64,000 nt of DNA from CALXOD01 sp964402715 (GTDB taxonomy: Bacteria; Verrucomicrobiota; Lentisphaeria; Victivallales; Victivallaceae): assembly GCA_964402715.1 (NCBI GenBank), contig CAYODJ010000010.1, positions 6,735 to 70,734 on the forward strand. Direction: 5' to 3'. Position 1 is the stretch's first letter; each line of letters begins with the position of its first letter. Positions 49,355 to 57,918 of the stretch are shown piece after piece. Made by a program: the position numbers and the translations under genes. The notes below the pieces were generated by a model that did not search any database, was not told the DNA's origin, and saw nothing but the letters and a program-made list of their open reading frames with translations.

Positions 49355-49430
49355 TGGAGCCCACATCCGGACTTGAACCGGAGACCTCATCCTTACCAAG
49401 GATGTGCTCTACCGACTGAGCTATGTGGGC
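49355..49430 (-). tRNA. tRNA-Thr (anticodon GGT)
   Basis: 76-nt cloverleaf on the minus strand: acceptor GCCCACA/TGTGGGC, D-arm AGCTCAGTCGGTAGAGC, anticodon arm CATCC-TTGGTAA-GGATG, T-arm TCCGG-TTCAAGT-CCGGA, encoded CCA. It lies 74 bp upstream of tuf. Confidence 0.95.
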
Positions 49431-49448
49431 GCCGCACCACAGCAAACA

Positions 49449-49533
49449 TGGTGCTCGAGGGGGGACTTGAACCCCCAAGGATTGCTCCATATGGACCTCA
49501 ACCATACGCGTCTGCCACTTCCGCCACCCGAGC
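49449..49533 (-). tRNA. tRNA-Leu (anticodon GAG)
   Basis: 85-nt tRNA on the minus strand with a long variable arm: acceptor GCTCGGG (one mismatch)/CCTCGAGC region, anticodon loop TTGAGGT, T-arm GGGGG-TTCAAGT-CCCCC, encoded CCA. First gene of the cluster, 18 bp upstream of tRNA-Thr. Confidence 0.93.
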
Positions 49534-49578
49534 TCAATACACAAAAAACCCGTGCTCCATCAAGGCATACGGTCTGAT

Positions 49579-49606
49579 AATATAGTTCGTCGCCGTTTGT
49601 TTGCAA
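49579..49606 (-). promoter_or_regulatory. Promoter of the tRNA-Leu/tuf/ribosomal cluster
   Basis: On the minus strand TTGCAA (49606-49601), 16 bp, TATATT (49584-49579), about 38 nt upstream of the start point region to tRNA-Leu. It is the only strong promoter seen ahead of the ~20-kb cluster; internal promoters are likely but not identified. Confidence 0.65.
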
Positions 49607-49844
49607 GCCGCATGCGAAAAATTTTTACCGCGCTGATTGCCCCGACGGGAGAGCGACGGCAACACCGTCTGCACGGAGAAATTTGGGCACGGAAGAAATC
49701 ATTCCCTGCGGAACAGAACATAAAATCCACGACCGCTTGGAATCGGCCGCGACTCCTTGAAAAGCCACCGCCGCACACAATCCGGCCGCCGACGGCCGCG
49801 TCTCGGCATGGCAAATCAAGATTGTCCTGCCTGCGGACGGCATT
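49607..49844. other. Intergenic, no gene supported
   Basis: Between the GT2 gene stop and the tRNA-Leu promoter. Shadow frames only; no terminator for the GT2 gene is obvious. Confidence 0.5.
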
Positions 49845-50564
49845 CTACCGATAGTGCCGAATGATTCTCAACATCTCCCACAAAATCAGAATCCCGTGCC
49901 GCAACTTCAGCTTGGCTCCGTCCACATCCTGCCACGCCGACAACGGATGCTCGCACACGGCGGTGATCGCCCTGCCGCGCGACATGCGGCGAAGCAGTTC
50001 CACGTCGAACAGCCATCGGCTGACAAACGGTTCCCTGAAAAGTTCAGACGCGGTCTCCCTGCGGAACAACTTGGCGCCGCACTGCGTGTCGTAAACCGGC
50101 AGTTTCAGATAGCAGGACACCATGGTCGCAACCGTGCGTCCTATCAGATGGCGAATGAACGTTCTGGATATGTTCGCACCCAGCCGCCTGAGCCGGCAGC
50201 CAATCACCATTTCGCATTCGGCTTTGTCACGGAGCAGATTGATGAAAGCCGGAATTTCGTCGAGCGGAGTCGACAGATCCGCGTCCCAGTAGCCGAGAAA
50301 CGGAGCCTCCGTCTTCAGCGCCTCAAGCATGCCGGAGCGGACAGCCTCCGCCTTGCCGCGATTGACCGGCAAACTGATCACCCGCATTGACCGCGTGTGC
50401 CTCTCCGACAGAGAAGCCAGCACTGCTCCGGTGCCGTCGGCGCTGCCGTCGTCGACCAGAATGAAGATCAGTTCCGGATGCTTACAGGAGAAGGAACTCA
50501 GGGCTTCCGCATCCAGCCGCGTCTGTTCATTGTAACAAGGAACTACGATTGCTGCCTGACACAT
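49845..50564 (-). CDS. GT2 glycosyltransferase, polyprenyl-phosphate-sugar synthase type
   Basis: 239 residues from ATG 50564 (MCQAAIVVPCYNEQTRLDAE). GT-A motifs FILVDDGSADGT, NRGKAEAVRSGMLEA, YWDADLSTP (metal-binding DxD) and DTQCGAKLFRRETA are those of dolichyl-phosphate glucosyl/mannosyltransferase-like enzymes. It would load a hexose onto a lipid carrier at the inner face of the membrane, giving the donor for GT39-like enzymes such as the 17713 product. No C-terminal spans are present. It trails fumB by 174 bp. Confidence 0.85.
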   Translation of the reverse strand: MCQAAIVVPCYNEQTRLDAEALSSFSCKHPELIFILVDDGSADGTGAVLASLSERHTRSMRVISLPVNRGKAEAVRSGMLEALKTEAPFLGYWDADLSTPLDEIPAFINLLRDKAECEMVIGCRLRRLGANISRTFIRHLIGRTVATMVSCYLKLPVYDTQCGAKLFRRETASELFREPFVSRWLFDVELLRRMSRGRAITAVCEHPLSAWQDVDGAKLKLRHGILILWEMLRIIRHYR

Positions 50565-50738
50565 GCTCTGTCCACCAAGGGGGACGGCGGAACCACGCCA
50601 TGCCGTACCGAACTTACTCAATCAAAATCCATCCGCACAACCGGAGGAAATCAAGCCAGACGCCCGGGTCGCGCCGCCAGAGAGACGCCGGCGTGACGCG
50701 GTTAAGCGGTGAACCTCCGCATCATCCGCCGGCAACGT

Positions 50739-51290
50739 CTATGAAGCCCCCGCTCGCTCATACAGGTTGCCGCCCAAGGCGTCGATGGCCACGACCAGAG
50801 GCAGTTCCTTCACCTCGAGACGGTAAATCGCCTCGGCTCCCAGATCGGCGTAGGCGACCACCTCGGCGGCTACAATCGAACGGGCTATCAGAGCGCCGGC
50901 GCCGCCGACGGCGGCGAAATAAACCCCGCCGCATTCCCGCAGGGCCGAAACCACTTCCCGACCGCGCGCCCCCTTGCCGATCATCGCTCTCAGACCGGCG
51001 ATCCGCATCAGACGCGGCGAATAGGCGTCCATCCTGCCGCTGGTGGTCGGTCCTGCGCTGCCTATGACCCGTCCCGGCGGGGCCGGACAGGGACCGACGA
51101 AATAGATCACCTGATCGCGCAGCGGAATCGGAAGAGGATCTCCCGCGTCCAACGCCAGCATCATGCGCCTGTGCGCCGCGTCGCGGGCGCTCCAGATCAC
51201 GCCCGACAAAAGCACCTGATCGCCCGCTTTCAGCCGCCGCGCCTCAGACTCCGACATCGGAGCGCGTATTGAAATCCTCTGTCCGTTCAT
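50739..51290 (-). CDS. fumB: Class I fumarate hydratase (or tartrate dehydratase), beta subunit
   Basis: 183 residues from ATG 51290, which overlaps the alpha stop (ATGA). AGDQVLLSGVIWSARDAAHR, VIYFVGPCPAPPGRVIGSAG and GPTTSGRMDAYSPRLM are the beta-domain signature; GKGARGREVV and ECGGVYFAAVGGAGALIA follow. With the alpha subunit it forms the oxygen-sensitive, [4Fe-4S]-dependent enzyme interconverting fumarate and malate. Two-subunit forms are common in anaerobes. Tartrate dehydratase is a close relative and cannot be fully excluded. The symbol is used only for the subunit role. Confidence 0.85.
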   Translation of the reverse strand: MNGQRISIRAPMSESEARRLKAGDQVLLSGVIWSARDAAHRRMMLALDAGDPLPIPLRDQVIYFVGPCPAPPGRVIGSAGPTTSGRMDAYSPRLMRIAGLRAMIGKGARGREVVSALRECGGVYFAAVGGAGALIARSIVAAEVVAYADLGAEAIYRLEVKELPLVVAIDALGGNLYERAGAS

Positions 51291-52189
51291 AGTTCGAAAC
51301 AGGCATGCCTGGCCGCATGGCAATTGATATTGACCGCCACCGGCAGCGATGCAATGTGACATGGGAAATATTCAATATGGACCGCAAAACTGGTTACGTC
51401 TCCGCCCAAGCCCTGGGGACCGACGCCCGAGCGATTAATCCTGTCCAGAATCTCCCTTTCCAGCCGCGCGTACAATTCCTCACGGTGAGGCGTCCCCAAC
51501 GGACGCAGGAGTGCTTTTTTCGAAAGAAGCGCGGCTTTTTCAAACGTGCCGCCAACGCCTACTCCGACGACGGTCGGCGGACACGGATTTCCGCCTGCTT
51601 TCACCACTGTGTCGACGACGAAATCGACCACCCCTTCCTTTCCGTCCGACGGCTTGAGCATGCGCAAAGCGCTCATGTTTTCAGATCCACCTCCCTTGGG
51701 CGCAAGCGTGACGGACAGCCTGTCCCCCTCCACCAGCGTCAGGTGCACGACCGGCGGCGTATTGTCGGCGGTGTTCTTCCTGGCGAACAGCGGATCGGAA
51801 ACAATGGACTTTCTCAGGAAGCCCTCCCTGTATCCGCGAGCCGTCCCCTCGCTAAGTGCCTCGTAGATCGACCCTCCCTCTATGCGGAGATTCTCTCCCA
51901 TTTCCACGAAATAGACGGCGAACCCGGTGTCCTGGCAGAGCGCCATGTTCTCGTCGCGCGCAATCCGCGCGTTCTCCAGATACTGTCTGAGGAAATCCCT
52001 CCCGATGACGGATGATTCCCGCGTCTCGGCCAGCCGGATTGCCTCCAGAACATCCGGCGGCAGATGAAACGCCGCGTCGAGGCAGCAGTCAGCCACGGCG
52101 TCAACCACCTTCTGAAACGGCACGACCCGCGTTCCGTCCGGACGCGGCCGACGACCTGCGCCGATCCCCATTTGTTCCGCCGCTCCCAT
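51287..52189 (-). CDS. fumA: Class I fumarate hydratase (or tartrate dehydratase), alpha subunit
   Basis: 300 residues from ATG 52189 (MGAAEQMGIGAGRRPRPDGT); ATG 52171 is also possible. Cluster-binding Cys lie in ALCQDTGFAVYFVEMG, NPCPPTVVGVGVGGT and the C-terminal CHIASL region; the substrate motif is APKGGGSENMSALRML. It carries the [4Fe-4S] cluster whose open iron binds substrate. The start is 13 bp after the Na/Pi transporter stop, so it is part of the tolB-lon operon. Confidence 0.85.
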   Translation of the reverse strand: MGAAEQMGIGAGRRPRPDGTRVVPFQKVVDAVADCCLDAAFHLPPDVLEAIRLAETRESSVIGRDFLRQYLENARIARDENMALCQDTGFAVYFVEMGENLRIEGGSIYEALSEGTARGYREGFLRKSIVSDPLFARKNTADNTPPVVHLTLVEGDRLSVTLAPKGGGSENMSALRMLKPSDGKEGVVDFVVDTVVKAGGNPCPPTVVGVGVGGTFEKAALLSKKALLRPLGTPHREELYARLEREILDRINRSGVGPQGLGGDVTSFAVHIEYFPCHIASLPVAVNINCHAARHACFEL

Positions 52190-52202
52190 GTAGACCAATC
52201 GA

Positions 52203-54656
52203 CTAAAGTTTGATGTAGTGCTTCTGAATCTCCGGCGTCCGTTCGGCGATGTTCGACAGATGATCACCAAGTTTCTCCAACTCGCCGAGCATCTCTATGA
52301 AAATCACACTGATCGCCAGATTGCAGCTGCCTTCGCGGAGACGCTCGATATGGGCGCTTTCATATTTGTCGGTCAGCTTGTTGATCTTCTGCTCGCTCCT
52401 CAGCGCCAACTCGATCTCATGCGGATCGGAACTGCCCAGAGCGGCAATCACATTCTTCGCCTCCTCGTCCAGCAGCGTCCATATTTTCCGCACGTCATTC
52501 TTGGCCTGATCGGAAATCGGCTTCTCCAGCTTTATCAGCCGACTGGTCAGCTGCAATATGTTTTCCGTGTGGTCGGCGATCCTCTCGGCGTCGTTCGTGC
52601 AGTGCATCAGCAGCGGCACCAGCGACGACTGCGGAGCGGACAGCTTGCGCCTGGTGATCTGAACCAGATAGGCCGTCACCTCCTCCTGCATCCGGTCAAT
52701 CCGCTGCTCGGCCTCCGCCAGAGCCTTGACACCGTCGTCGTCGATGCGCCCTTCCATGAAATATTCGTTGACCGCCTGATCAACCATTTTCCATGATTTC
52801 TTCACCATGCGGCGGATGGCGAAAATCGACTGTTCCAACGCCATGGACGGAGTCGCCAGAAGGTGCGGTTCCAGCATTTGAAACTTCACCATCTCCTTTT
52901 CCCTGATGGGTATGAGCATCTCGCAGAGATGCGAGAACCATCCGATGAACGGCAGCAGAAACAGCGTGACGGCGATGTTGAAGAAGGTGTGCGCCATGGC
53001 AATATGCCGTTCGACTCCCTGCGGCGCTGCGGCGAACACGTCGCCCGGTGTCACCGCGTTGATGAAATACAGAAACACCGGAACTCTGTCGCTTCCGTAG
53101 GGAACGTAGAACAACGCCACCATTATCGCCGTTCCGATGATGTTGAACAGGAAGTGCGCCAGCGCCGCCTGCTTCGCCACGCGGTTTGCCGCCAACGCCG
53201 CAAGGAATGCCGTGACCGTCGTCCCGATGTTGGTCCCGAGCAGCAGAGGCACGGCCGTATAAAAGTTGATCAGTCCTCCGCCGGCCAGCGCCAGGACGAT
53301 ACCCATGGCGGCCGAACTGGATTGAATGAGCGCCGTGCCGGCGATTCCGATGCCAATCGCGCCCAAGGTCGCTCCGATCGGCATGTAGGCGCACCTCTCG
53401 GGCGTGCAGTCGAACGCCTGAAAAACTTTCACGAAAGACGGAAACGCGCCCAGCATCTTCAACTCTCCGCTCATTGTCTCCATACCGAAGAAGAGCAGTC
53501 CGAACCCGAGAATGGTTTCTCCCCAGCCCTTGGTGGTCTCCTTGCGGAACAAGGTGATGATGAAACCAAGAGTGATGGCCGGCATCGCCACACCGGAAAG
53601 GTCGAAAGATATGATCTGCGCGGTCACCGTGGTTCCTATATTGGCGCCGAAGATGATTCCTATCGACTGACTCAACGACAACAAGCCGGCGTTGATGAAT
53701 CCGATCACCATCACCGTCGTCGCGCTCGATGACTGAATCACCGCAGTGACGAGCGTTCCCGCCAATACCGCCACTATTCTGTTGCGCGCAAAAAGCTGCA
53801 GGATCCGCCGCATGTTTTCGCCGGCGACCTTCTGCAGCCCGTCGCCCATGAGCTTCATTCCGAACACGAAAATCGCCAGTCCGCCCAGCACGATGATCGC
53901 CACGCTGGACGCGTTGATGGCGATCAGACGTACGCTTTTGGCCCGGACGAAAAATCCGCGTTCCGGATCCGCGACTTCCACGTCGACGCGATATTCGCCG
54001 GATTTGTCTCCAAGTCTGACGTAGCAGCGTGCCTCTCCTGAAGCGTCGGTCTTTTCGTCGGCGCGCTGGATTTCCGCTTTCGAGGCGACGCCGCCCGGCA
54101 TCGCGCCGATCCGGAAGAAAACAGGCACTCCCGCTGCGGGAACGCCGTCCCTTCCAACCACACGGACAGTCAACGGCTTCGAAGTCACCCCGCCGGCGGC
54201 CTGCTCCTGATCCGCTCCGAAGATCTGAATGCCGGAAATGAAACGAACCGTTACGCTCCCGTCCTCCTCTCCTTCCGGAATGATCTTCAGATACTGGTCG
54301 CCGACCTCCCGGCCCGCAGTCACCCTGACGGACGCCGCCCCGCCGGCGTCCGTCACGGCGGAGGAAGGCGTCACCGTCAGCTTCGACCGTCCGACAGGCA
54401 CAAAACGAACGACTCGTCCCGCCACCGGAACCCTGTTGCTGATGCGTCCCAGCGCACCGCCCCGGCGATGCCCCTGCAGTTCTATCCGCAACGCCTGCGC
54501 GAACGTCTCTCCCGGCAGTGCGCACTGCTCCGCTCCCTGAAGCACGACGATCCGACCGGCGTCGGCATTGTCGCCGTCGCCGCCGCAGCCGCACATCGCC
54601 GCCGCCAGCAGAAATACGGCGCACGCAATCAATGTGCCGCGCATCCGCATGTTCAT
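52203..54656 (-). CDS. Na/Pi-cotransporter with lipobox, Ig-like domains and PhoU tail
   Basis: 817 residues. The N-terminus is a lipoprotein signal (LIACAVFLLAAAMCGCGG). Residues ~60-240 form two Ig/invasin-like repeats, e.g. VTDAGGAASVRVTAG and KTDASGEARCYVRLGDKSGE. The transport domain (~250-560) has the paired QSSS motifs (VIQSSSATTVMVIGFINAGL and LIQSSSAAMGIVLALAGGG) with GANIGTTVTA and GTNIGTTVTAFLAAL. A PhoU-like helical domain (~590-800) closes the protein. It would import phosphate with sodium and sense or gate via PhoU. The fusion with a lipidated Ig region is unusual. The ATG overlaps the stop of the LolA-like gene. Confidence 0.9.
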   Translation of the reverse strand: MNMRMRGTLIACAVFLLAAAMCGCGGDGDNADAGRIVVLQGAEQCALPGETFAQALRIELQGHRRGGALGRISNRVPVAGRVVRFVPVGRSKLTVTPSSAVTDAGGAASVRVTAGREVGDQYLKIIPEGEEDGSVTVRFISGIQIFGADQEQAAGGVTSKPLTVRVVGRDGVPAAGVPVFFRIGAMPGGVASKAEIQRADEKTDASGEARCYVRLGDKSGEYRVDVEVADPERGFFVRAKSVRLIAINASSVAIIVLGGLAIFVFGMKLMGDGLQKVAGENMRRILQLFARNRIVAVLAGTLVTAVIQSSSATTVMVIGFINAGLLSLSQSIGIIFGANIGTTVTAQIISFDLSGVAMPAITLGFIITLFRKETTKGWGETILGFGLLFFGMETMSGELKMLGAFPSFVKVFQAFDCTPERCAYMPIGATLGAIGIGIAGTALIQSSSAAMGIVLALAGGGLINFYTAVPLLLGTNIGTTVTAFLAALAANRVAKQAALAHFLFNIIGTAIMVALFYVPYGSDRVPVFLYFINAVTPGDVFAAAPQGVERHIAMAHTFFNIAVTLFLLPFIGWFSHLCEMLIPIREKEMVKFQMLEPHLLATPSMALEQSIFAIRRMVKKSWKMVDQAVNEYFMEGRIDDDGVKALAEAEQRIDRMQEEVTAYLVQITRRKLSAPQSSLVPLLMHCTNDAERIADHTENILQLTSRLIKLEKPISDQAKNDVRKIWTLLDEEAKNVIAALGSSDPHEIELALRSEQKINKLTDKYESAHIERLREGSCNLAISVIFIEMLGELEKLGDHLSNIAERTPEIQKHYIKL

Positions 54657-55411
54657 TCGCCACCCTCCGACACAGATGAAGCTCCTGCCTTTCCCCCGTC
54701 AGCCGACGGACTCTTGACGGAGGCCGCGGCCGGCACGCCCAAATCCGCTTCCTGAAAATAAATCCGTGAACGCCAATCCGTCCCGTAGAGGTTCAATATC
54801 TCCGCATAGTACAGTTCGTTTTTCTTTCTGAAAGATCCTGTCTCCAGCGTCCGGACCGGATCTCGGCTCAATGTCTCCATGGACGCATAAAATTCCGCTT
54901 TCAGCGGAAAGAAATGTCTGCGCGCCGCGTAGACGCGAACCGCCTCGCCCTTGTCCGGTGCCTCCAGCAACAGCAGGCGGCACGGAACACCTTTCACCAA
55001 CGTGCCCGACTCTTCCCTGACCAGCCTGTAAAACAGAAAGGACATTGTCAGATCGGTCGGCCGTATTCCGAAACGCCCCGCGAACGGATTCGGGCGCAGT
55101 GCGCTCCCGAACGGTTCCACGTGCGCAGCCCCGGAAAAGTCCTGCGTGATCCGGTAACCTTCTTCCCCGTTGATCAGCAGTTCGGAGCGGACCCCGCCGC
55201 TGCGGATCCGGACGGTCAGAACGACCGGCAGCGTCTCCATGCGTCCGCCGCTCGGCCGATGCTGGATGATTCCCTTAAGATTCGCATAACTTTCCGTCGC
55301 GTAGGGATGACGCACCCGCTCCAGAAAATCCTCTGCGGAAAGTTCGGCCCCCGACGCTCTGCACAAGGCGAAAAAGGCCGCGAGGAACAGCAGGTGGAAT
55401 CTATATCTCAT
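54653..55411 (-). CDS. LolA-like outer-membrane lipoprotein-sorting family protein
   Basis: 252 residues with a signal peptide (MRYRFHLLFLAAFFALCRAS GAE). The mature part begins LSAEDFLERVRHPYATESYA and is rich in alternating strands, with RSELLINGEEGYRITQDF, LTMSFLFYRLVREESGTLV and YYAEILNLYGTDWRSRIYF, the half-barrel pattern of LolA/LolB-like proteins (COG2834). These bind lipid or lipoprotein acyl chains in the periplasm. It overlaps both neighbours (lon and the lipoprotein transporter) by 4 bp; carrying the lipidated neighbour is possible but speculative. Confidence 0.75.
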   Translation of the reverse strand: MRYRFHLLFLAAFFALCRASGAELSAEDFLERVRHPYATESYANLKGIIQHRPSGGRMETLPVVLTVRIRSGGVRSELLINGEEGYRITQDFSGAAHVEPFGSALRPNPFAGRFGIRPTDLTMSFLFYRLVREESGTLVKGVPCRLLLLEAPDKGEAVRVYAARRHFFPLKAEFYASMETLSRDPVRTLETGSFRKKNELYYAEILNLYGTDWRSRIYFQEADLGVPAAASVKSPSADGGKAGASSVSEGGE

Positions 55412-57873
55412 AACTGCTCCACATTGTCTTTTTCCGCCGGCAGCAGCGCGAAATCGACCGCGTCCTCGAACCGGCCGACAAAAATGAATTTCATCCTCCG
55501 GCGGACCTCTTCAGGCAGCTCCTCGGTGTCCTTGCGGTTCTCCTCCGGCAGAATCACCTGGCGTATGCCGGATCGCATGGCGGCGATGACTTTTTCCCTG
55601 ATGCCGCCGACGGCGGTGATTTTGCCGCGCAGCGTAATCTCCCCCGTCATGGCGAGATAAGGACGGACGGCCCGTCCGGTCAGCAGCGACACCAGGGCGA
55701 CGCCAAGCGTTATGCCGGCCGACGGACCGTCCTTCGGCGTCGCGCCGTCGGGCACATGGATGTGAAAGTTGCATTTGTTGAACACTTCCGGTTCAATTTC
55801 CCAGCGCTTCGCATGACTCTGTACAAAGCTGAACGCCGCCTCCGCGCTTTCCTGCATAACCTTGCCCAGCGATCCCGTCAATTTCAAATCGCCCTTGCCA
55901 GGCGCCGACAACGCCTCGACCGACAAAATCGTACCCCCGCTGCTGGTCCACGCCATCCCGGTGACAACCCCCACGTCCGGATTCGGTTCGGCCTCGTCCA
56001 TCAGGTAGATGCGGGCGCCCAGCAGCTCCCGGACCAAATCCGCATTGACTGAAATCACCGCTTTTTTATCGATTTCCCCCTCGATAATCCGTCGCGCAAG
56101 TCTGCGGCACACCTGAGCGACGGAACGCTCCAGCTCCCTGACTCCGGCCTCGCGCGTGTAGTGGTCTATAATCTCGTCGACGCCGGACATATTGAACCGG
56201 ATCTGCCGGACCTTCAATCCGTTCTCCCTGATTTGTCTGGGAACCAGATAGCGTCTGGCGATTTCACGCTTTTCAAAGGAGGTGTAACCGGGCAGCCGGA
56301 TTATCTCCATGCGATCCCGCAGCGGCGGCGGGATGGTGTCAAGTAAATTCGCGGTCGTCAGGAAGAAAACCCGGCTGAGATCATAGTCCAGCTCCAGATA
56401 ATGATCGTTGAACGCGACGTTCTGCTCGGGATCCAGCACCTCAAGCAGCGCCGAGGCCGGATCTCCGTGCACGTCGTTGCCGAGCTTGTCGATTTCATCG
56501 AGCATGAAGACCGGATTGGCGACGCCCGCCCTCTTCATCCCCTGGATAATCCGTCCCGGCAGAGCTCCGACATAGGTGCGCCGGTGCCCCCTGATTTCCG
56601 CCTCGTCGCGCACGCCGCCGAGGGCGACTCTGACGAATTTGCGGTTCAGCGCCCGCGCAATCGACTGCCCCAGCGAGGTCTTTCCCACTCCCGGAGGGCC
56701 GACCAGACAGATGATCGGAGCCTTGCGGTCCGGTTTCAGCTGCAGCACGGCGAGAAACTCCAGAATCCGCTTCTTGACATCCTCGAGACCGTAATGATCG
56801 TCGTCAAGCACCTCGGCGGCCTGCTTGACATCCAGCCGGTCATCCCCGCATTCCAGCCACGGCAGATCCAGCAGCCAGCAGATGTATGTGTAGGCGATAT
56901 GATACTCCGGCGCCGCCTGCGGAATAATCTCCAGCCTGCTCAGCTCCTTGTTGACCGCATTGGCGACCTGTTCCGGAAGCTTTCTCCCGTCCAGACGCTT
57001 TCTTATCTCCACAATATCGGGATTGCGGAACTCCTCCCCCAGCTCGTGCTGAATGGTGCGCAGCTGTTCACGCAGAAAGAATTCACGCTGCGACTGGCTC
57101 ATCGCCTGGTGCACGTCGTTCTGAATCTTCAGACCGATCTTCGTGACTTCTATCTCGCGATTCAACAAGGTGATCAGCAGATGGAAGCGCATCGTCACCA
57201 GCGGCAGCGTCAGCAGCAGCAGTTTCTCCACGTAATCGAAATTCAGATTGTCCGCAAGCAGATCCACCAGACGTGCGGGAACGACAGTGTTGACCACGGC
57301 GATCTTCAACTCATCCGCCAGATTCGGCTGCATGCCGGCATACTCCTGGAACATCCGGGCAACCGCTTTCATCGCCCCCTCCAGTTCCAGCTGCCCCTTG
57401 GGAATGTCCGGAAGAGGCTCCACCGCGACGCAAATCACATCGGAGAGACTGGAAAAGGATACCAAACGGACACGTTTGACACCGCGCAGCAGCGCGCGCG
57501 TCGTCCCGTCCGGAAAATTCAGAACCTTGACCGTCCGGACCAATACGCCGACGGTGCAAAGCGCACGTCCGCCGCACTCAACCGTCTCGAATCCACAAGG
57601 ATAGTCCCGGTTGGCCGTCTCCGCCTCGCCCGGCGCCTCGAAGAACAGCGCCATCATCCGATCCCGCGACATGGCCAATTTCAATGCGCCGCCGTTCAGC
57701 TCGCCGTCTATCAGAACAGGGGTCAGACAGTACGGGAAAATCACCGGTTCCCGCAAAACCAGCAGCGGAGAACCGGCGACGCCGGCTTCCTTGCCTACCA
57801 TTGAACTCAATTGTTCTCTCATAAATTCTTCCAAACGCCGCCGGACGACATGACCGTCCGCGGCTCCGCTCAT
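55408..57873 (-). CDS. lon: ATP-dependent protease Lon
   Basis: 821 residues from ATG 57873, preceded by GGAAGAGGG. The N-terminal LON domain (~35-235) starts SPLLVLREPVIFPYCLTPVL. The AAA+ module has Walker A VGPPGVGKTSLGQSIARAL and Walker B PVFMLDEIDKLG, with RTYVGALPGRIIQGMK between. The protease domain carries the dyad: Ser in PKDGPSAGITLG and Lys in GKITAVGGIREKVIAA. Lon degrades misfolded and regulatory proteins in the cytosol. No CIRCE-like element or heat-shock promoter was seen; it is inside an operon with tolB and folC upstream. Confidence 0.98.
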   Translation of the reverse strand: MSGAADGHVVRRRLEEFMREQLSSMVGKEAGVAGSPLLVLREPVIFPYCLTPVLIDGELNGGALKLAMSRDRMMALFFEAPGEAETANRDYPCGFETVECGGRALCTVGVLVRTVKVLNFPDGTTRALLRGVKRVRLVSFSSLSDVICVAVEPLPDIPKGQLELEGAMKAVARMFQEYAGMQPNLADELKIAVVNTVVPARLVDLLADNLNFDYVEKLLLLTLPLVTMRFHLLITLLNREIEVTKIGLKIQNDVHQAMSQSQREFFLREQLRTIQHELGEEFRNPDIVEIRKRLDGRKLPEQVANAVNKELSRLEIIPQAAPEYHIAYTYICWLLDLPWLECGDDRLDVKQAAEVLDDDHYGLEDVKKRILEFLAVLQLKPDRKAPIICLVGPPGVGKTSLGQSIARALNRKFVRVALGGVRDEAEIRGHRRTYVGALPGRIIQGMKRAGVANPVFMLDEIDKLGNDVHGDPASALLEVLDPEQNVAFNDHYLELDYDLSRVFFLTTANLLDTIPPPLRDRMEIIRLPGYTSFEKREIARRYLVPRQIRENGLKVRQIRFNMSGVDEIIDHYTREAGVRELERSVAQVCRRLARRIIEGEIDKKAVISVNADLVRELLGARIYLMDEAEPNPDVGVVTGMAWTSSGGTILSVEALSAPGKGDLKLTGSLGKVMQESAEAAFSFVQSHAKRWEIEPEVFNKCNFHIHVPDGATPKDGPSAGITLGVALVSLLTGRAVRPYLAMTGEITLRGKITAVGGIREKVIAAMRSGIRQVILPEENRKDTEELPEEVRRRMKFIFVGRFEDAVDFALLPAEKDNVEQL

Positions 57874-57918
57874 CCCTCTTCCACACTCACCGACGGTCCG
57901 TCGTTTTCCTATTCGGTT

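Noticed and set aside
49320..49544. Minus-strand frame across tRNA-Thr and tRNA-Leu
   Set aside because: The sequence is fully explained by the two tRNAs; the frame is a by-product.
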